64,000 bases of DNA from Proteus terrae subsp. cibarius (GTDB lineage Bacteria; Pseudomonadota; Gammaproteobacteria; Enterobacterales; Enterobacteriaceae), in assembly GCF_011045835.1 (NCBI RefSeq), contig NZ_CP047349.1:3162001-3226000 (forward strand). The letters run 5' to 3'. The notes under the pieces were generated by a model. The model did not search any database. It was not told the origin of the DNA and saw nothing but the letters and a program-made list of their open reading frames with translations. Positions within the stretch are counted from its first letter, which is position 1. Each line of letters starts with the position of its first letter. Positions 17,283-26,635 of this stretch are shown here, piece after piece. The translations under genes and the position numbers were made by a program.

Positions 17283-18323
17283 ATGAGAAGGCTACCCATT
17301 TTCTTTGTTTTAGATTGTTCAGAATCGATGATTGGTGAAAACCTAAAAAAGATGAATGACGGTCTAACCACTATTATTAGCGATCTACGGCGTGATCCGC
17401 ACGCCCTTGAAACTGCTTATGTTTCTATTATCGCCTTTGCTGGTGTTGCAAAAACGATTGTTCCACTCACTGAAGTCGTCTCTTTTTACCCACCACAACT
17501 ACCATTAGGAGGAGGCACTTCATTAGGCAGTGCATTACGAGAACTTTCTCACCAAATCGACACTCAAGTAAGAAAAACCACGCTTGAGCAAAAAGGCGAT
17601 TGGAAGCCTGTCGTTTACCTTTTAACAGATGGCAGGCCTACCGATGATTACGCACAAGAGATCAAGCGCTGGAAAGATCACTACGCCAACAAAGTTAACT
17701 TAATTGCGATTGGATTAGGCTTAAGTGCAGACTTACATGTACTGTCGCAATTAACTGAAAATGTACTGTTATTTACCGAAGCACAAGAAGGCGATTTTAC
17801 TCGTTTTATTAAATGGATAACGATGTCAGTGGTTTCTCATAGCCGAAGTGTTGGCGAAGAGCCACCACCACTTTTAAGTCAAACAGAGCATATTGTTCGT
17901 CTTGCAAAAGATGATGTCGCGCGTGCTTATGATGAATCTTGTGTCACTTTTGTCGGTCGTTGTAGCCACACACGCTCACCTTATTTAATGAAATATGAAC
18001 GGCCTCCCATGAAAGCTTCAGGGCTGGATTTTAATCTTAATCTTAATGGCTTTAACTTAACGGGTTGCTACACCTTAAATGAAGATTACTTTGCATGGAG
18101 TGATCTCAGCGCCACCGCATATCAAGTTAATACTAGTGAACTTCATGGCACTCCAGGTTGTCCTTATTGTGGCAATGCCACTGCTTTTGCCGTTTGCCAA
18201 TGTGGCAAATTGCTCTGTGTAAATGGCCCTGAAACCGTTATTTGCCCTTGGTGTGATAACAACATCACCTTTGGGGATAACAGCAATCAATCTGACTTTG
18301 ATGTCACACGAGGTAAAGGCTAA
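17283..18323 (+). CDS. TerY-like vWA protein with C-terminal zinc-binding domain
   Basis: A 346-residue protein. Residues 1-195 are a vWA domain related to TerY1/2; the MIDAS motif DCSES keeps Asp11, Ser13 and Ser15, and LLTDGRPTDDY supplies the late Asp. Residues about 225-335 form a Cys-rich domain (CPYCGNATAFAVCQCG, then LLC, then CPWC) fitting the TerY-C metal-binding domain. It overlaps the phosphatase gene by 1 base (TAATG). It probably links the kinase/phosphatase pair to TerD-type partners; this is inferred from context. Confidence 0.88.
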   Translation: MRRLPIFFVLDCSESMIGENLKKMNDGLTTIISDLRRDPHALETAYVSIIAFAGVAKTIVPLTEVVSFYPPQLPLGGGTSLGSALRELSHQIDTQVRKTTLEQKGDWKPVVYLLTDGRPTDDYAQEIKRWKDHYANKVNLIAIGLGLSADLHVLSQLTENVLLFTEAQEGDFTRFIKWITMSVVSHSRSVGEEPPPLLSQTEHIVRLAKDDVARAYDESCVTFVGRCSHTRSPYLMKYERPPMKASGLDFNLNLNGFNLTGCYTLNEDYFAWSDLSATAYQVNTSELHGTPGCPYCGNATAFAVCQCGKLLCVNGPETVICPWCDNNITFGDNSNQSDFDVTRGKG

Positions 18324-19819
18324 TGGATAAAAAAGCCCTACTCACAAAACTGATTATTGATGACACACTGACACAACAGCGTATTCCTGTACATGAAGAG
18401 TTGGTTATTGCGCTGTATGAAGATATGGAAATCGCTCAACATATTGATTTTATTATTGATAGAATCAAAACAAAAACAGCAGAAAAAATAACAACGCAAG
18501 ACAAAGCACAACCTATTCTTCTGTTATTACCACCAGCCCGCGATTTAGCCTCTGAAGAAACATCGTTGCCAGAAGAGAGCCTATTAAAACCGGGACAAAT
18601 TCCAACACACTCATCGCCAATGCCAACAGAAAAACCGATTATTCAACGTCCTACGGCAAAAATTACCCTCTCTAATGCCAAAGTAGGTACCGCATTTAAC
18701 TCCACGCTCAATATCGAGCTAGATACCCTCGAAATTGCCGAAATTGAAGCGGTTAATTTCCCTGAAGCACTTGGAATAAGTTTTGATCCTGAAAGTCGTT
18801 GCTTAGTAGGTATGCCAACAAAAAGTGGCAATTTCACATTGGTTGTCCATTGGTCTGTTAATAGCACTCGCTATCACAATGACGTCTTATTAATCATCAA
18901 TCCTGATCCTCGTAGCTTATGGCAAATCAACGAGCCTCCCGCAGACAGCCCTTATCCCAAAGCACATATAGATAGCAAACTTATTCTTGAAGAAGATATT
19001 CGTATTGCAGGTGCTAGCCGTCGCGGTCGCTCTCATGAACATGCAGGCACATTCCGTGATGATGATTTTTATATTCACCACGATGAGCAAAGCCAGTGGA
19101 ATATTTTAATTGTCGCAGATGGTGCGGGTAGTGCACGCTATTCTCGTGAAGGTTCACGCATTGCTATCAATACCGTAAGCCACTATTTAAAATCACAGCT
19201 AAGTGAGGGGAATGAAGCGTTTAAACCTCATCTTGAAGCCATCCATCAATGGAATGACAATAATGCCATTAATAAAGTAGGAAACTTCTTTGCTCAACTC
19301 TTTCGTAATGCAGCACAATTGGCAGTTAATAACCTCAAAAACGAAGCCATTCATATTAATGAACCGGTAAAATCTTTTTCGACTACGTTATTAGCCACGG
19401 TTTCTTTGCGTATCAATGATGAGTTATTTGCTGCCTCATTTTGGATGGGAGATGGTGCAATTGCGGCTTATGGACCCGCCGGAAAAGTGCGCATTTTAGG
19501 TATTCCTGATAGTGGTGAATATGCAGGACAAACCCGTTTTCTTGATGATAGTGCGCTCAACGATGCTGAGTTTAATCGACGCATTATTATTGGTAAGTGG
19601 AAAGAAATTTCACATCTTATTTTAATGACGGATGGGGTGTCTGATCCTGTATTTGAAACAGATAATGGCTTACAAGATCCCAATAAATGGGCTGCACTCA
19701 TTGATGAAATATCGCCTTGTTTAGCCTCTCCTGAAAATGCAGATAAAGCATTGGCTGAATGGCTGAATTTCTTTTCAGCAGGCAATCACGATGACCGCAC
19801 TCTGGTTGTGGCCTGGTAA
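18323..19819 (+). CDS. PP2C-type protein phosphatase with Ig-like domain
   Basis: A 498-residue protein. Residues about 1-105 are helical and low in recognisable motifs. Residues about 110-195 read as a putative-Ig fold (KITLSNAKVGTAFNSTL, GISFDPESRCLVGMPTKSG). Residues about 215-498 form a PP2C Ser/Thr phosphatase with metal-binding aspartates in IVADGAGSARYSREG, LMTDGVSDPVFE and HDDRTLVVAW. It has no signal peptide, so it acts in the cytosol. It is coupled to the vWA gene upstream and to the kinase 27 bases downstream, forming an opposing phosphatase/kinase pair. Confidence 0.88.
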   Translation: MDKKALLTKLIIDDTLTQQRIPVHEELVIALYEDMEIAQHIDFIIDRIKTKTAEKITTQDKAQPILLLLPPARDLASEETSLPEESLLKPGQIPTHSSPMPTEKPIIQRPTAKITLSNAKVGTAFNSTLNIELDTLEIAEIEAVNFPEALGISFDPESRCLVGMPTKSGNFTLVVHWSVNSTRYHNDVLLIINPDPRSLWQINEPPADSPYPKAHIDSKLILEEDIRIAGASRRGRSHEHAGTFRDDDFYIHHDEQSQWNILIVADGAGSARYSREGSRIAINTVSHYLKSQLSEGNEAFKPHLEAIHQWNDNNAINKVGNFFAQLFRNAAQLAVNNLKNEAIHINEPVKSFSTTLLATVSLRINDELFAASFWMGDGAIAAYGPAGKVRILGIPDSGEYAGQTRFLDDSALNDAEFNRRIIIGKWKEISHLILMTDGVSDPVFETDNGLQDPNKWAALIDEISPCLASPENADKALAEWLNFFSAGNHDDRTLVVAW

Positions 19820-19846
19820 TCATAAAAGAGAGAATGGGTGAATTTC

Positions 19847-21346
19847 ATGTCAGAGATCATTACCTGTACAACGCAAAGTGGAAAAACAGTTCAGTACGTC
19901 AATGAAATTATTGGCTCTGGCTCAATGAAAGATGTCTATTTTTCCCCTGACCGAAGCTATGTTGTTGCCTTCTATAAAACAAAACAGAATGCACAAGCCA
20001 AAGAGAGAATCGATATGATCACAGGCTCTTATCGACATAATATCTTTGAGCAAAGTGGCGGAGAATATTGGAAAAACCTATTTTGTTGGCCAACAGATGT
20101 TGTCGAACATCAAGGCAAAATTGGTATTGTTGTTCCGACTTATCAATCCCACTTTTTCTTTAAATATGGTTCTAAAAATAATGACTTTTTGGCGATAAAA
20201 GGTCGAGAAAAAGAAGGTAAATGGTTTGCAAGTGCCAACAACCAAAATAAATTTCTCGATCCTCGCGAAAGAGGCAATCTATTAAATTATCTGAAAGTTT
20301 GTTTATTGCTCTCTCGAGCCGTTCGCCGAATGCATGCAGCAGGCTTATGCCATAGTGATTTAAGCTATAAAAACGTCCTTATTGATCCTGAGCAAGGTCA
20401 TGCTTGTGTCATTGATATTGATGGTTTAGTGGTTCCTGGTAAATACCCACCTGATGTTGTGGGAACACCTGATTTTATTGCACCAGAAGTGGTAAAAACC
20501 AGTCATTTACCGAAAGAAGATCCTAACCGTATCTTGCCAAGCATTACGAGCGATAGACACGCGCTCGCCGTATTAATCTATATGTATCTGTTTTATCGTC
20601 ATCCATTACGTGGTGGCAAAATTCACGATCTTGATGATGAAATGCGTGATGAAACACTGTCTATGGGTGAAAAAGCGCTGTTTATTGAGCATCCAACCGA
20701 TCGTAGTAATGCGGTCAAATTGAATCAGGTAAAACCGTCATCTCTCCCTTGGGCAGATCCTGAAAAAATCCCATACACGATTATGGGGCCGTACCTAACG
20801 CCTCTTTTTGAAAGAGCCTTTATTACAGGGTTACACGATCCTTCACAACGCCCTACCGCAGATGAATGGGAAACCGCTTTAGTCAAAACGGTAGACTTAG
20901 TTCAACCTTGTCAGAACAAAGATTGTGAACAGCAATGGTATGTTTTTTCAGGAAAGACTCAGCCTGTTTGTCCTTATTGTCATACACCATATAAAGGGCA
21001 ATTGCCGATTTTAAATCTCTACTCTTCACGTAAAGCTGGTAGTTTTAGACCCGACGATCACCGCTTAATGGTTTGGAGTAATCAATCACTGTTTCCTTGG
21101 CATGTTAATCGCCTTATTGCACCTAATGAACGCACCACTGATGAACAGAAAAAGCGTGTAGGTTATTTTGTTTATCACAATTCAACATGGTGGCTTGTTA
21201 ATGAGCGTATTGATGGATTAATGGTATTGCCAGAGAAAAAGCAGATAGCAATTGGCGATAAAATTGCGTTAACCGATGGATTGCAATTTGTGTTATCGAC
21301 AGAAGAAGGCGGGCGACTGGTTGTGGTGCAACTAGTGTCAAATTAA
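19847..21346 (+). CDS. Hanks-type protein kinase with C-terminal zinc ribbon
   Basis: A 499-residue eukaryotic-like Ser/Thr kinase. It has a glycine loop (IIGSGSMKDVYFS), the catalytic loop HSDLSYKNVLID (about 169-180), VIDIDGL in place of DFG, and FIAPEV (APE motif, about 210). Residues about 353-378 form a zinc ribbon (CQNKDCEQQW, then CPYC), followed by a C-terminal beta-rich FHA-sized region of unclear identity. I chose the ATG at 19847, preceded by GGTGA; an in-frame GTG at 19838 would add three residues. It is last in its operon. Confidence 0.87.
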   Translation: MSEIITCTTQSGKTVQYVNEIIGSGSMKDVYFSPDRSYVVAFYKTKQNAQAKERIDMITGSYRHNIFEQSGGEYWKNLFCWPTDVVEHQGKIGIVVPTYQSHFFFKYGSKNNDFLAIKGREKEGKWFASANNQNKFLDPRERGNLLNYLKVCLLLSRAVRRMHAAGLCHSDLSYKNVLIDPEQGHACVIDIDGLVVPGKYPPDVVGTPDFIAPEVVKTSHLPKEDPNRILPSITSDRHALAVLIYMYLFYRHPLRGGKIHDLDDEMRDETLSMGEKALFIEHPTDRSNAVKLNQVKPSSLPWADPEKIPYTIMGPYLTPLFERAFITGLHDPSQRPTADEWETALVKTVDLVQPCQNKDCEQQWYVFSGKTQPVCPYCHTPYKGQLPILNLYSSRKAGSFRPDDHRLMVWSNQSLFPWHVNRLIAPNERTTDEQKKRVGYFVYHNSTWWLVNERIDGLMVLPEKKQIAIGDKIALTDGLQFVLSTEEGGRLVVVQLVSN

Positions 21347-21353
21347 TAAAGTA

Positions 21354-21398
21354 AGAGAATAATCCGTTTAATTTATTGGCGGGTTATTCTCTTTTTTT
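21354..21398 (+). terminator. Terminator at the end of the Ter island
   Basis: A 9-bp perfect stem (AGAGAATAA 21354-21362, TTATTCTCT 21384-21392) extended by CCG/CGG after one mismatch, then a T7 run. It closes the kinase operon. Confidence 0.88.
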
Positions 21399-21410
21399 AT
21401 GGTATTAAAT

Positions 21411-21848
21411 TTAATTTTTAGCTCCAAGCTTAAATTCTATAACTAAATTTAAATCTTTTGCTGGTTTTCCTGTTTCATAGCGCCATTGTTCCATAGCATG
21501 AATAAGTGACAAACCAAAAACATCCACTAAAGGGGAATCTAACAGCCTAATATTTTGTACATGCCCATTTTCATCAACATCAAATTTCGCCTTTAATCCA
21601 CCTTCAATGCCTTGAGTAGCCGCTTTTACAGGATAAGTAGGTAATGGATGTGATAAATTCTTAGGATAATTTTTAACCGTAAGATTTGACTCTTTTATTT
21701 CACTTTCAGTCATTTTCTCTGGTTCATCGGCTAATTTTGTTTTCAATAACAAATTAGATTGAGCATCCGGCTGTATTGATTGAGTAGCACATCCATTTAG
21801 TAAAATGGTGCTACAAAATAAACTTAAAATAGCTAATTTTATTTTCAT
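21411..21848 (-). CDS. TonB C-terminal-domain lipoprotein
   Basis: A 145-residue protein with a lipoprotein signal peptide: a hydrophobic segment then LLNGC, with the lipidated Cys near position 20. The C-terminal half (about 62-140) resembles the TonB C-terminal domain: PTYPVKAATQGIEGGLKAKFDVDENGHV, then AMEQWRYETGK. Full TonB has an N-terminal membrane anchor and Pro-rich spacer; here the anchor would be a lipid and the spacer is short and not Pro-rich. It is more likely a periplasmic envelope protein than a true energy transducer. It is monocistronic, convergent with the kinase gene. Confidence 0.75.
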   Translation of the reverse strand: MKIKLAILSLFCSTILLNGCATQSIQPDAQSNLLLKTKLADEPEKMTESEIKESNLTVKNYPKNLSHPLPTYPVKAATQGIEGGLKAKFDVDENGHVQNIRLLDSPLVDVFGLSLIHAMEQWRYETGKPAKDLNLVIEFKLGAKN

Positions 21849-22105
21849 TTTTCGTTTCTAAAATAAGATTAAGTATTAAAACACAATAACACATATCATA
21901 ATCATTTCTATTCTCAGATCTATGTTTAGTTAAGAAAAACTGTGCAATTAATCCTATTTTTGCCATTTTATTTAAATCCAAGTCAGATCACATATTTACC
22001 TCTCACTCCTTCCATTTCGCGCTAACGTTCAATATTGGATATCAAGATCCCAGTTTATTAAGCCTCATTATTTACAATACCCCACAGTGATAATTGGAGG
22101 CATAA

Positions 22106-23074
22106 ATGAAAACTAAAAATAAAATCAATGTGCTAGAACTTATTTCGCCAGAGATGAAGCAAGTTATGCAATTTTATGCAGATAATCCGCAACCTGCGCC
22201 AGAAAATGATGATTATCCATCAATGCGTCTTGCTTATAATCAAGATAGGCGTTATTGGAATGCGGATGCACCAGAGATGTTTAGCATACAAGATATTTCG
22301 GTGAGTACTTCTTATGGAAGTGTATTAACGCGTCTTTATAAACCCAAACAAAAAACACCCGCGACACTCTATTATCTGCATGGCGGTGGGTTTATTTTAG
22401 GAAATTTAGATACTCACGATCGCATTATGCGACTGCTTGCCTGCTATACCGGTTGTGCCGTTATTGGTATTGACTATTCATTGTCACCCGAAGCTCGCTA
22501 TCCCCAAGCTATCGATGAATCGGCACAGGTTTGTCAGTATTATCATCAAAATGCAAAACACTATGATATCAATACACAATATATTGGTTTTGCGGGTGAT
22601 TCTGCGGGTGCAATGTTATCTCTTGCTACTGTATTGTGGCTACGCGATAAACAAATTCACTGTGGAAATATCAGTGCTGTTTTGCTTTGGTATGGATTAT
22701 ATGGATTACGCGATTCCACCAGCCGTCGCCTTTATGGGGGAGAATGGGATGGATTGCGCCAGCAAGATCTAGAAGAATATGATAATGCATATCTAACCGC
22801 ACTTGGCAGTCGCGATGCACCTTATTATTGCTTATTTAATAACGATTTAACGCAAGATATTCCGCCTTGCTTTATCGCCAGTGCACAATATGACCCACTT
22901 ATTGATGATAGTGTGACACTATTTAAAACCTTAGAAACCCATCAATTAGCCTGTGAATATAAAATGTATCCAGGCACATTACATGCCTTTTTACACTACT
23001 CACGTATGATGAAAGTGGCTGATGACGCCATTCGAGATGGCGCTCACTACTTTGTCAAACAACTCGCTTTGTAA
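22106..23074 (+). CDS. aes: Acetyl esterase Aes
   Basis: A 322-residue alpha/beta hydrolase of the hormone-sensitive-lipase family, very similar to E. coli Aes throughout (for example [20 protein letters not shown]). The oxyanion-hole HGGG is at 92-95, the nucleophile is Ser166 in GDSAGA, the acid lies in YDPLIDD, and the catalytic His in [10 protein letters not shown]. Aes hydrolyses short-chain acyl esters and in E. coli modulates MalT. The ATG follows GGAGG. It is convergent with the NrtR-like gene with a 12-base gap. Confidence 0.93.
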   Translation: MKTKNKINVLELISPEMKQVMQFYADNPQPAPENDDYPSMRLAYNQDRRYWNADAPEMFSIQDISVSTSYGSVLTRLYKPKQKTPATLYYLHGGGFILGNLDTHDRIMRLLACYTGCAVIGIDYSLSPEARYPQAIDESAQVCQYYHQNAKHYDINTQYIGFAGDSAGAMLSLATVLWLRDKQIHCGNISAVLLWYGLYGLRDSTSRRLYGGEWDGLRQQDLEEYDNAYLTALGSRDAPYYCLFNNDLTQDIPPCFIASAQYDPLIDDSVTLFKTLETHQLACEYKMYPGTLHAFLHYSRMMKVADDAIRDGAHYFVKQLAL

Positions 23075-23086
23075 AACGTCAGCCTA

Positions 23087-23800
23087 TTAAAACTCAAGAT
23101 TTCGAATAAAACGATAATCCGCAGACGCTTCTTTGAGTCGATACAGACTTGCAGGGCGTCCTCTTTCTGCGCGTTTTTCTCCAGTATCAATTAATAAATC
23201 GGCTTGTTCGATGCGTCGTCTAAATGATTTTTTCTGGATCTCTTTCCCAATCAAAATTTCATGAACATGCTGTAACTCTGGCAAGGTAAACTCTTCAGGT
23301 AATGCAAATCCGGGAACAATCGAATAGAGTGATTTTTGCTTTAATCGCTCTCTTGCTTGAACAATTAATTCATGGTGATCAAACGCTAAGCTCTGTTGTG
23401 CAATCTCATCAATAGGACACCACATCACCGAATCCACGGTATCTATATGCGCTTCACAGGCTTGATGTGCAATCAACGCGGTATAACAAACCGTCACCGA
23501 CCAACCTCTTACATCACGCTGGCTATTTCCCACTGAACAGAGTTGCTCAATATAAGGGGGAATCACGCCCGTTTTCTCTTTTAATTTTCTTAGCACCGTA
23601 TCTTCAAGGCATTTATCTTGCACTTCGTCGACAAATCCACCGGGTAAACCCCATTTTCCTTTTTCAGGATGCTCTCCTCTTTTCACCAACAACACTTTTA
23701 ACTGCTCTTCATGGTAAGTAAATAGTACGGAATCAACAGTGATCAGGGGTGATAGGAAATCACGACGGTTATAACTGGCTAAAAAATCTTGTTCATTCAT
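23087..23800 (-). CDS. NrtR-like Nudix-derived transcriptional regulator
   Basis: A 237-residue protein: an N-terminal Nudix domain (about 18-155) and a C-terminal winged helix ending RGRPASLYRL, the architecture of NrtR regulators of NAD metabolism. The Nudix box is degenerate: the REUxEE core reads R71-K72-L-K-E75-K76, so hydrolysis is unlikely and ligand sensing is expected. I chose the ATG at 23800 (MNEQDFLASYNRRDF) because NrtR proteins begin this way. An in-frame ATG at 23869 lies inside an operator. Three operator-like sites sit between it and the divergent SPFH gene, implying control of both. Confidence 0.85.
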   Translation of the reverse strand: MNEQDFLASYNRRDFLSPLITVDSVLFTYHEEQLKVLLVKRGEHPEKGKWGLPGGFVDEVQDKCLEDTVLRKLKEKTGVIPPYIEQLCSVGNSQRDVRGWSVTVCYTALIAHQACEAHIDTVDSVMWCPIDEIAQQSLAFDHHELIVQARERLKQKSLYSIVPGFALPEEFTLPELQHVHEILIGKEIQKKSFRRRIEQADLLIDTGEKRAERGRPASLYRLKEASADYRFIRNLEF

Positions 23801-23862
23801 GGCGTAAGTTTTATTAGAAGACGATGAAACTATTTTAAGCCTAAACAGCAAAAAATCAAATT

Positions 23863-23880
23863 TTGTCATAAAGACACTAA
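23863..23880. promoter_or_regulatory. NrtR-like operator 1
   Basis: TTGTCATAAAGACACTAA, an imperfect palindrome built on GTC-N5-GAC. It differs from operator 3 at one base. It lies in the 5' region of the regulator gene, suggesting autoregulation. Confidence 0.7.
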
Positions 23881-23895
23881 GTCAGTTGACAAGCA

Positions 23896-23914
23896 TAGTG
23901 TCGATAGGACACAA
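23896..23914. promoter_or_regulatory. NrtR-like operator 2
   Basis: TAGTGTCGATAGGACACAA carries the same GTGTC and GACAC half-sites in palindromic order. Its centre lies about 33 bases from operator 1 and 27 from operator 3. Confidence 0.7.
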
Positions 23915-23922
23915 TCCAGTTA

Positions 23923-23940
23923 TTGTCATAAGGACACTAA
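23923..23940. promoter_or_regulatory. NrtR-like operator 3
   Basis: TTGTCATAAGGACACTAA ends 13 bases before the SPFH start codon, next to its GGAGAG ribosome site, so binding would block transcription start or early elongation. A further half-site, GACACTA, overlaps the ATG (23948-23954). Confidence 0.7.
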
Positions 23941-23953
23941 CTGGAGAGACACT

Positions 23954-24973
23954 ATGTTTAACTTAAATTACTTTAAAGCTGATTCATCAACATTCATTAT
24001 CAAATCCGTCAATGGTAACGTTCGCCAACAAGGTAAAGGCTTGAGTTTTTGGTATAACTCCGCCACAACCTCCATTGCGGCATTACCATTAAACGCTCAA
24101 GAAGCACCTTTTATTTTTAACTTCCAAACCTCGGATTTTCAGGGGTTACGCATTCAAGGACAAATCTCATTTCAGGTTAAAGTACCTGAAAAAGCCGCAG
24201 AAGTACTCAACTTTAACTTAAGCAAAAATGGCAAATCGTATGCCTCTGAAGATCCACTCAAACTCAGTGATCGTGTTGTACGTATTGCACAAACCTTAAT
24301 TCAAGCAAAGATCCAAAGTACACCGCTTAGAGAAGCGTTATTACTTAGCCAATCATTAGTGACTTTAGTGATGGAACAATTAATTGAACATCCCTCATTA
24401 GAGGCATTAGGTATTGCGATTTTAGATGTTTCTATTGCGGCAATCACACCATCGCCAGAAACCTTAAAAGCACTCGAAGCTGAAGCGAGAGAATCCTTAC
24501 TGAAAGAAGCCGATGATGCCATTTATGCTCGTCGTAAATTCTCAGTAGAACAAGAGCGCACCATTAAAGAGGCTGAATTAGAAACCGATTTATCTGTTCA
24601 ACGTAAACGCCAAGAGATTGAAGAAGCACGTTTAGAAAACGAACGTACATTACTACGCGAACAAGCTGAGATTGAAAAAGAACGCCTTGAAGCCAAAGTT
24701 AATGCGGAAGCAAAACGCAAAGAACTGGTCGCGTTAAGTGCTGAAAATCAGCGAACACAATCAGAAGCGGATGCTTATGCTATTGAAGCTACTATGCGTG
24801 CTTATCGTGAATTGCCCGTTGAGAACCTAAAAGCAATGGCATTAGCAAAAATGGACTCACAACAATTAATGGCAATGGCATTTGAAACCTTAGCACTGAA
24901 TTCAGGAAAAATCGGCGAGTTAAATATCACACCTGATTTATTTAGCCAATTTATGAAAAAAGGCAGTAAATAA
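23954..24973 (+). CDS. SPFH/Band 7-like domain protein
   Basis: A 339-residue protein with an SPFH-like N-terminal domain (about 20-170: FRTSDFQG-like strands, then DPLKLSDRVVRIAQTLIQAKI and LEALGIAILDVSIAAITPSPETLKA). A long charged coiled coil covers about 185-275, and a short helical tail follows. Unlike most stomatin or flotillin relatives it has no N-terminal membrane segment, so it is probably cytosolic or peripheral and likely oligomeric. It has a strong GGAGAG ribosome site and overlaps the NAD-kinase-like gene by 1 base (TAATG). Function is unknown; the context points to NAD-related control. Confidence 0.8.
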   Translation: MFNLNYFKADSSTFIIKSVNGNVRQQGKGLSFWYNSATTSIAALPLNAQEAPFIFNFQTSDFQGLRIQGQISFQVKVPEKAAEVLNFNLSKNGKSYASEDPLKLSDRVVRIAQTLIQAKIQSTPLREALLLSQSLVTLVMEQLIEHPSLEALGIAILDVSIAAITPSPETLKALEAEARESLLKEADDAIYARRKFSVEQERTIKEAELETDLSVQRKRQEIEEARLENERTLLREQAEIEKERLEAKVNAEAKRKELVALSAENQRTQSEADAYAIEATMRAYRELPVENLKAMALAKMDSQQLMAMAFETLALNSGKIGELNITPDLFSQFMKKGSK

Positions 24974-25917
24974 TGCAACGTAACGAAGATTTTCGCTTTG
25001 TGCTGGTGATGAGAAAAAGCCGCTTACAGGAATTAATTGAGCGCTTTAATACTTGGTCACAAGCCAAATTCTATTTAGAACACAACAATGTTGAGGTAAA
25101 GGATTACCTCAATGAACACAATTTATATCAAAAGCAACTCACAGAAGCTGAGCTGATTTTAAAATCATTAGGACGATTTCAACTTTTAGAAAGAGGCTTA
25201 TTACCTAGCTATCAATTCTCACCTCGCGATATTGTGGTGGTGATTGGTCAAGATGGGCTTGTTGCCAATACGCTGAAATACCTCAATGGACAGCCTATCA
25301 TTGCCATAAATCCTGATCCTTCAAGATGGGATGGTAAATTATTACCCTTTGAAATAGGGCAATTAAAAGAGACAGTTATTAATACCATAAATAAAAAAAT
25401 GCCCTTTAAAACGGTCACTTTTGCACAAGCGACAACCAATGATGGTCAATCCTTATTAGCGGTTAATGACTTATTTATTGGCCCTAAAAGCCACACTTCC
25501 GCACGGTATATTTTGCAATGGAATGGCACTGAAGAAGTGCAATCTTCATCAGGCATTATTGTGTCAACAGGATTGGGATCGACGGGCTGGTTTCAATCTA
25601 TTCTTGCTGGTGCGATGGCAATTACAGGGGAAGCTTCACACCCTCTGTTACAAGGTTTTAGTTGGAGTGAACGAAAGCTACAATTTAGTGTAAGAGAGCC
25701 GTTTCCAAGTAGAACGACAGGTGTTGCACTAACTTTTGGCACTATTGAACCTGATTCACCACTGCAATTAGGATCTTTGATGCCAGAAAATGGCGTAATT
25801 TTCTCTGATGGCATCGAAGATGACTATTTACAATTTAATGCAGGTTGCATTGCCCACATTGGTATCGCTGACATACAAGGGCAATTAATTAGCCAAAAAG
25901 GACGTCAGCGAATTTAG
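24973..25917 (+). CDS. NAD kinase-like protein
   Basis: A 314-residue protein resembling the NAD/diacylglycerol kinase fold. The usual GGDGT loop reads GQDGL (92-96) in VVVIGQDGLVANTLKYL. The conserved NE motif reads VNDLFIG (164-170), and the second glycine motif reads GLGSTGWFQS. All family landmarks are present in order but each is altered, so the activity may be NAD phosphorylation, a changed substrate, or sensing. The N-terminal 80 residues are helical and not kinase-like. It is translationally coupled to the SPFH gene and ends 2 bases before the convergent tetR. Confidence 0.78.
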   Translation: MQRNEDFRFVLVMRKSRLQELIERFNTWSQAKFYLEHNNVEVKDYLNEHNLYQKQLTEAELILKSLGRFQLLERGLLPSYQFSPRDIVVVIGQDGLVANTLKYLNGQPIIAINPDPSRWDGKLLPFEIGQLKETVINTINKKMPFKTVTFAQATTNDGQSLLAVNDLFIGPKSHTSARYILQWNGTEEVQSSSGIIVSTGLGSTGWFQSILAGAMAITGEASHPLLQGFSWSERKLQFSVREPFPSRTTGVALTFGTIEPDSPLQLGSLMPENGVIFSDGIEDDYLQFNAGCIAHIGIADIQGQLISQKGRQRI

Positions 25918-25919
25918 AT

Positions 25920-26546
<627 letters not shown>

Positions 26547-26574
26547 CTACCTCAGAATAAAATAGTCTTGACAA

Positions 26575-26589
26575 TCTATCAGTGATAGA
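26575..26589. promoter_or_regulatory. tetO: tet operator
   Basis: TCTATCA-G-TGATAGA, a perfect 15-bp palindrome on the tetR side. It matches the canonical TetR operator. Confidence 0.93.
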
Positions 26590-26605
26590 GATATTTTACA
26601 CCCAC

Positions 26606-26620
26606 TCTATCACTGATAGA
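26606..26620. promoter_or_regulatory. tetO: tet operator
   Basis: TCTATCA-C-TGATAGA, a perfect 15-bp palindrome on the tetA side, centred 31 bp from the first. This paired arrangement is standard for tetR/tetA loci. Confidence 0.93.
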
Positions 26621-26635
26621 TTTTTTAGGATCTCA

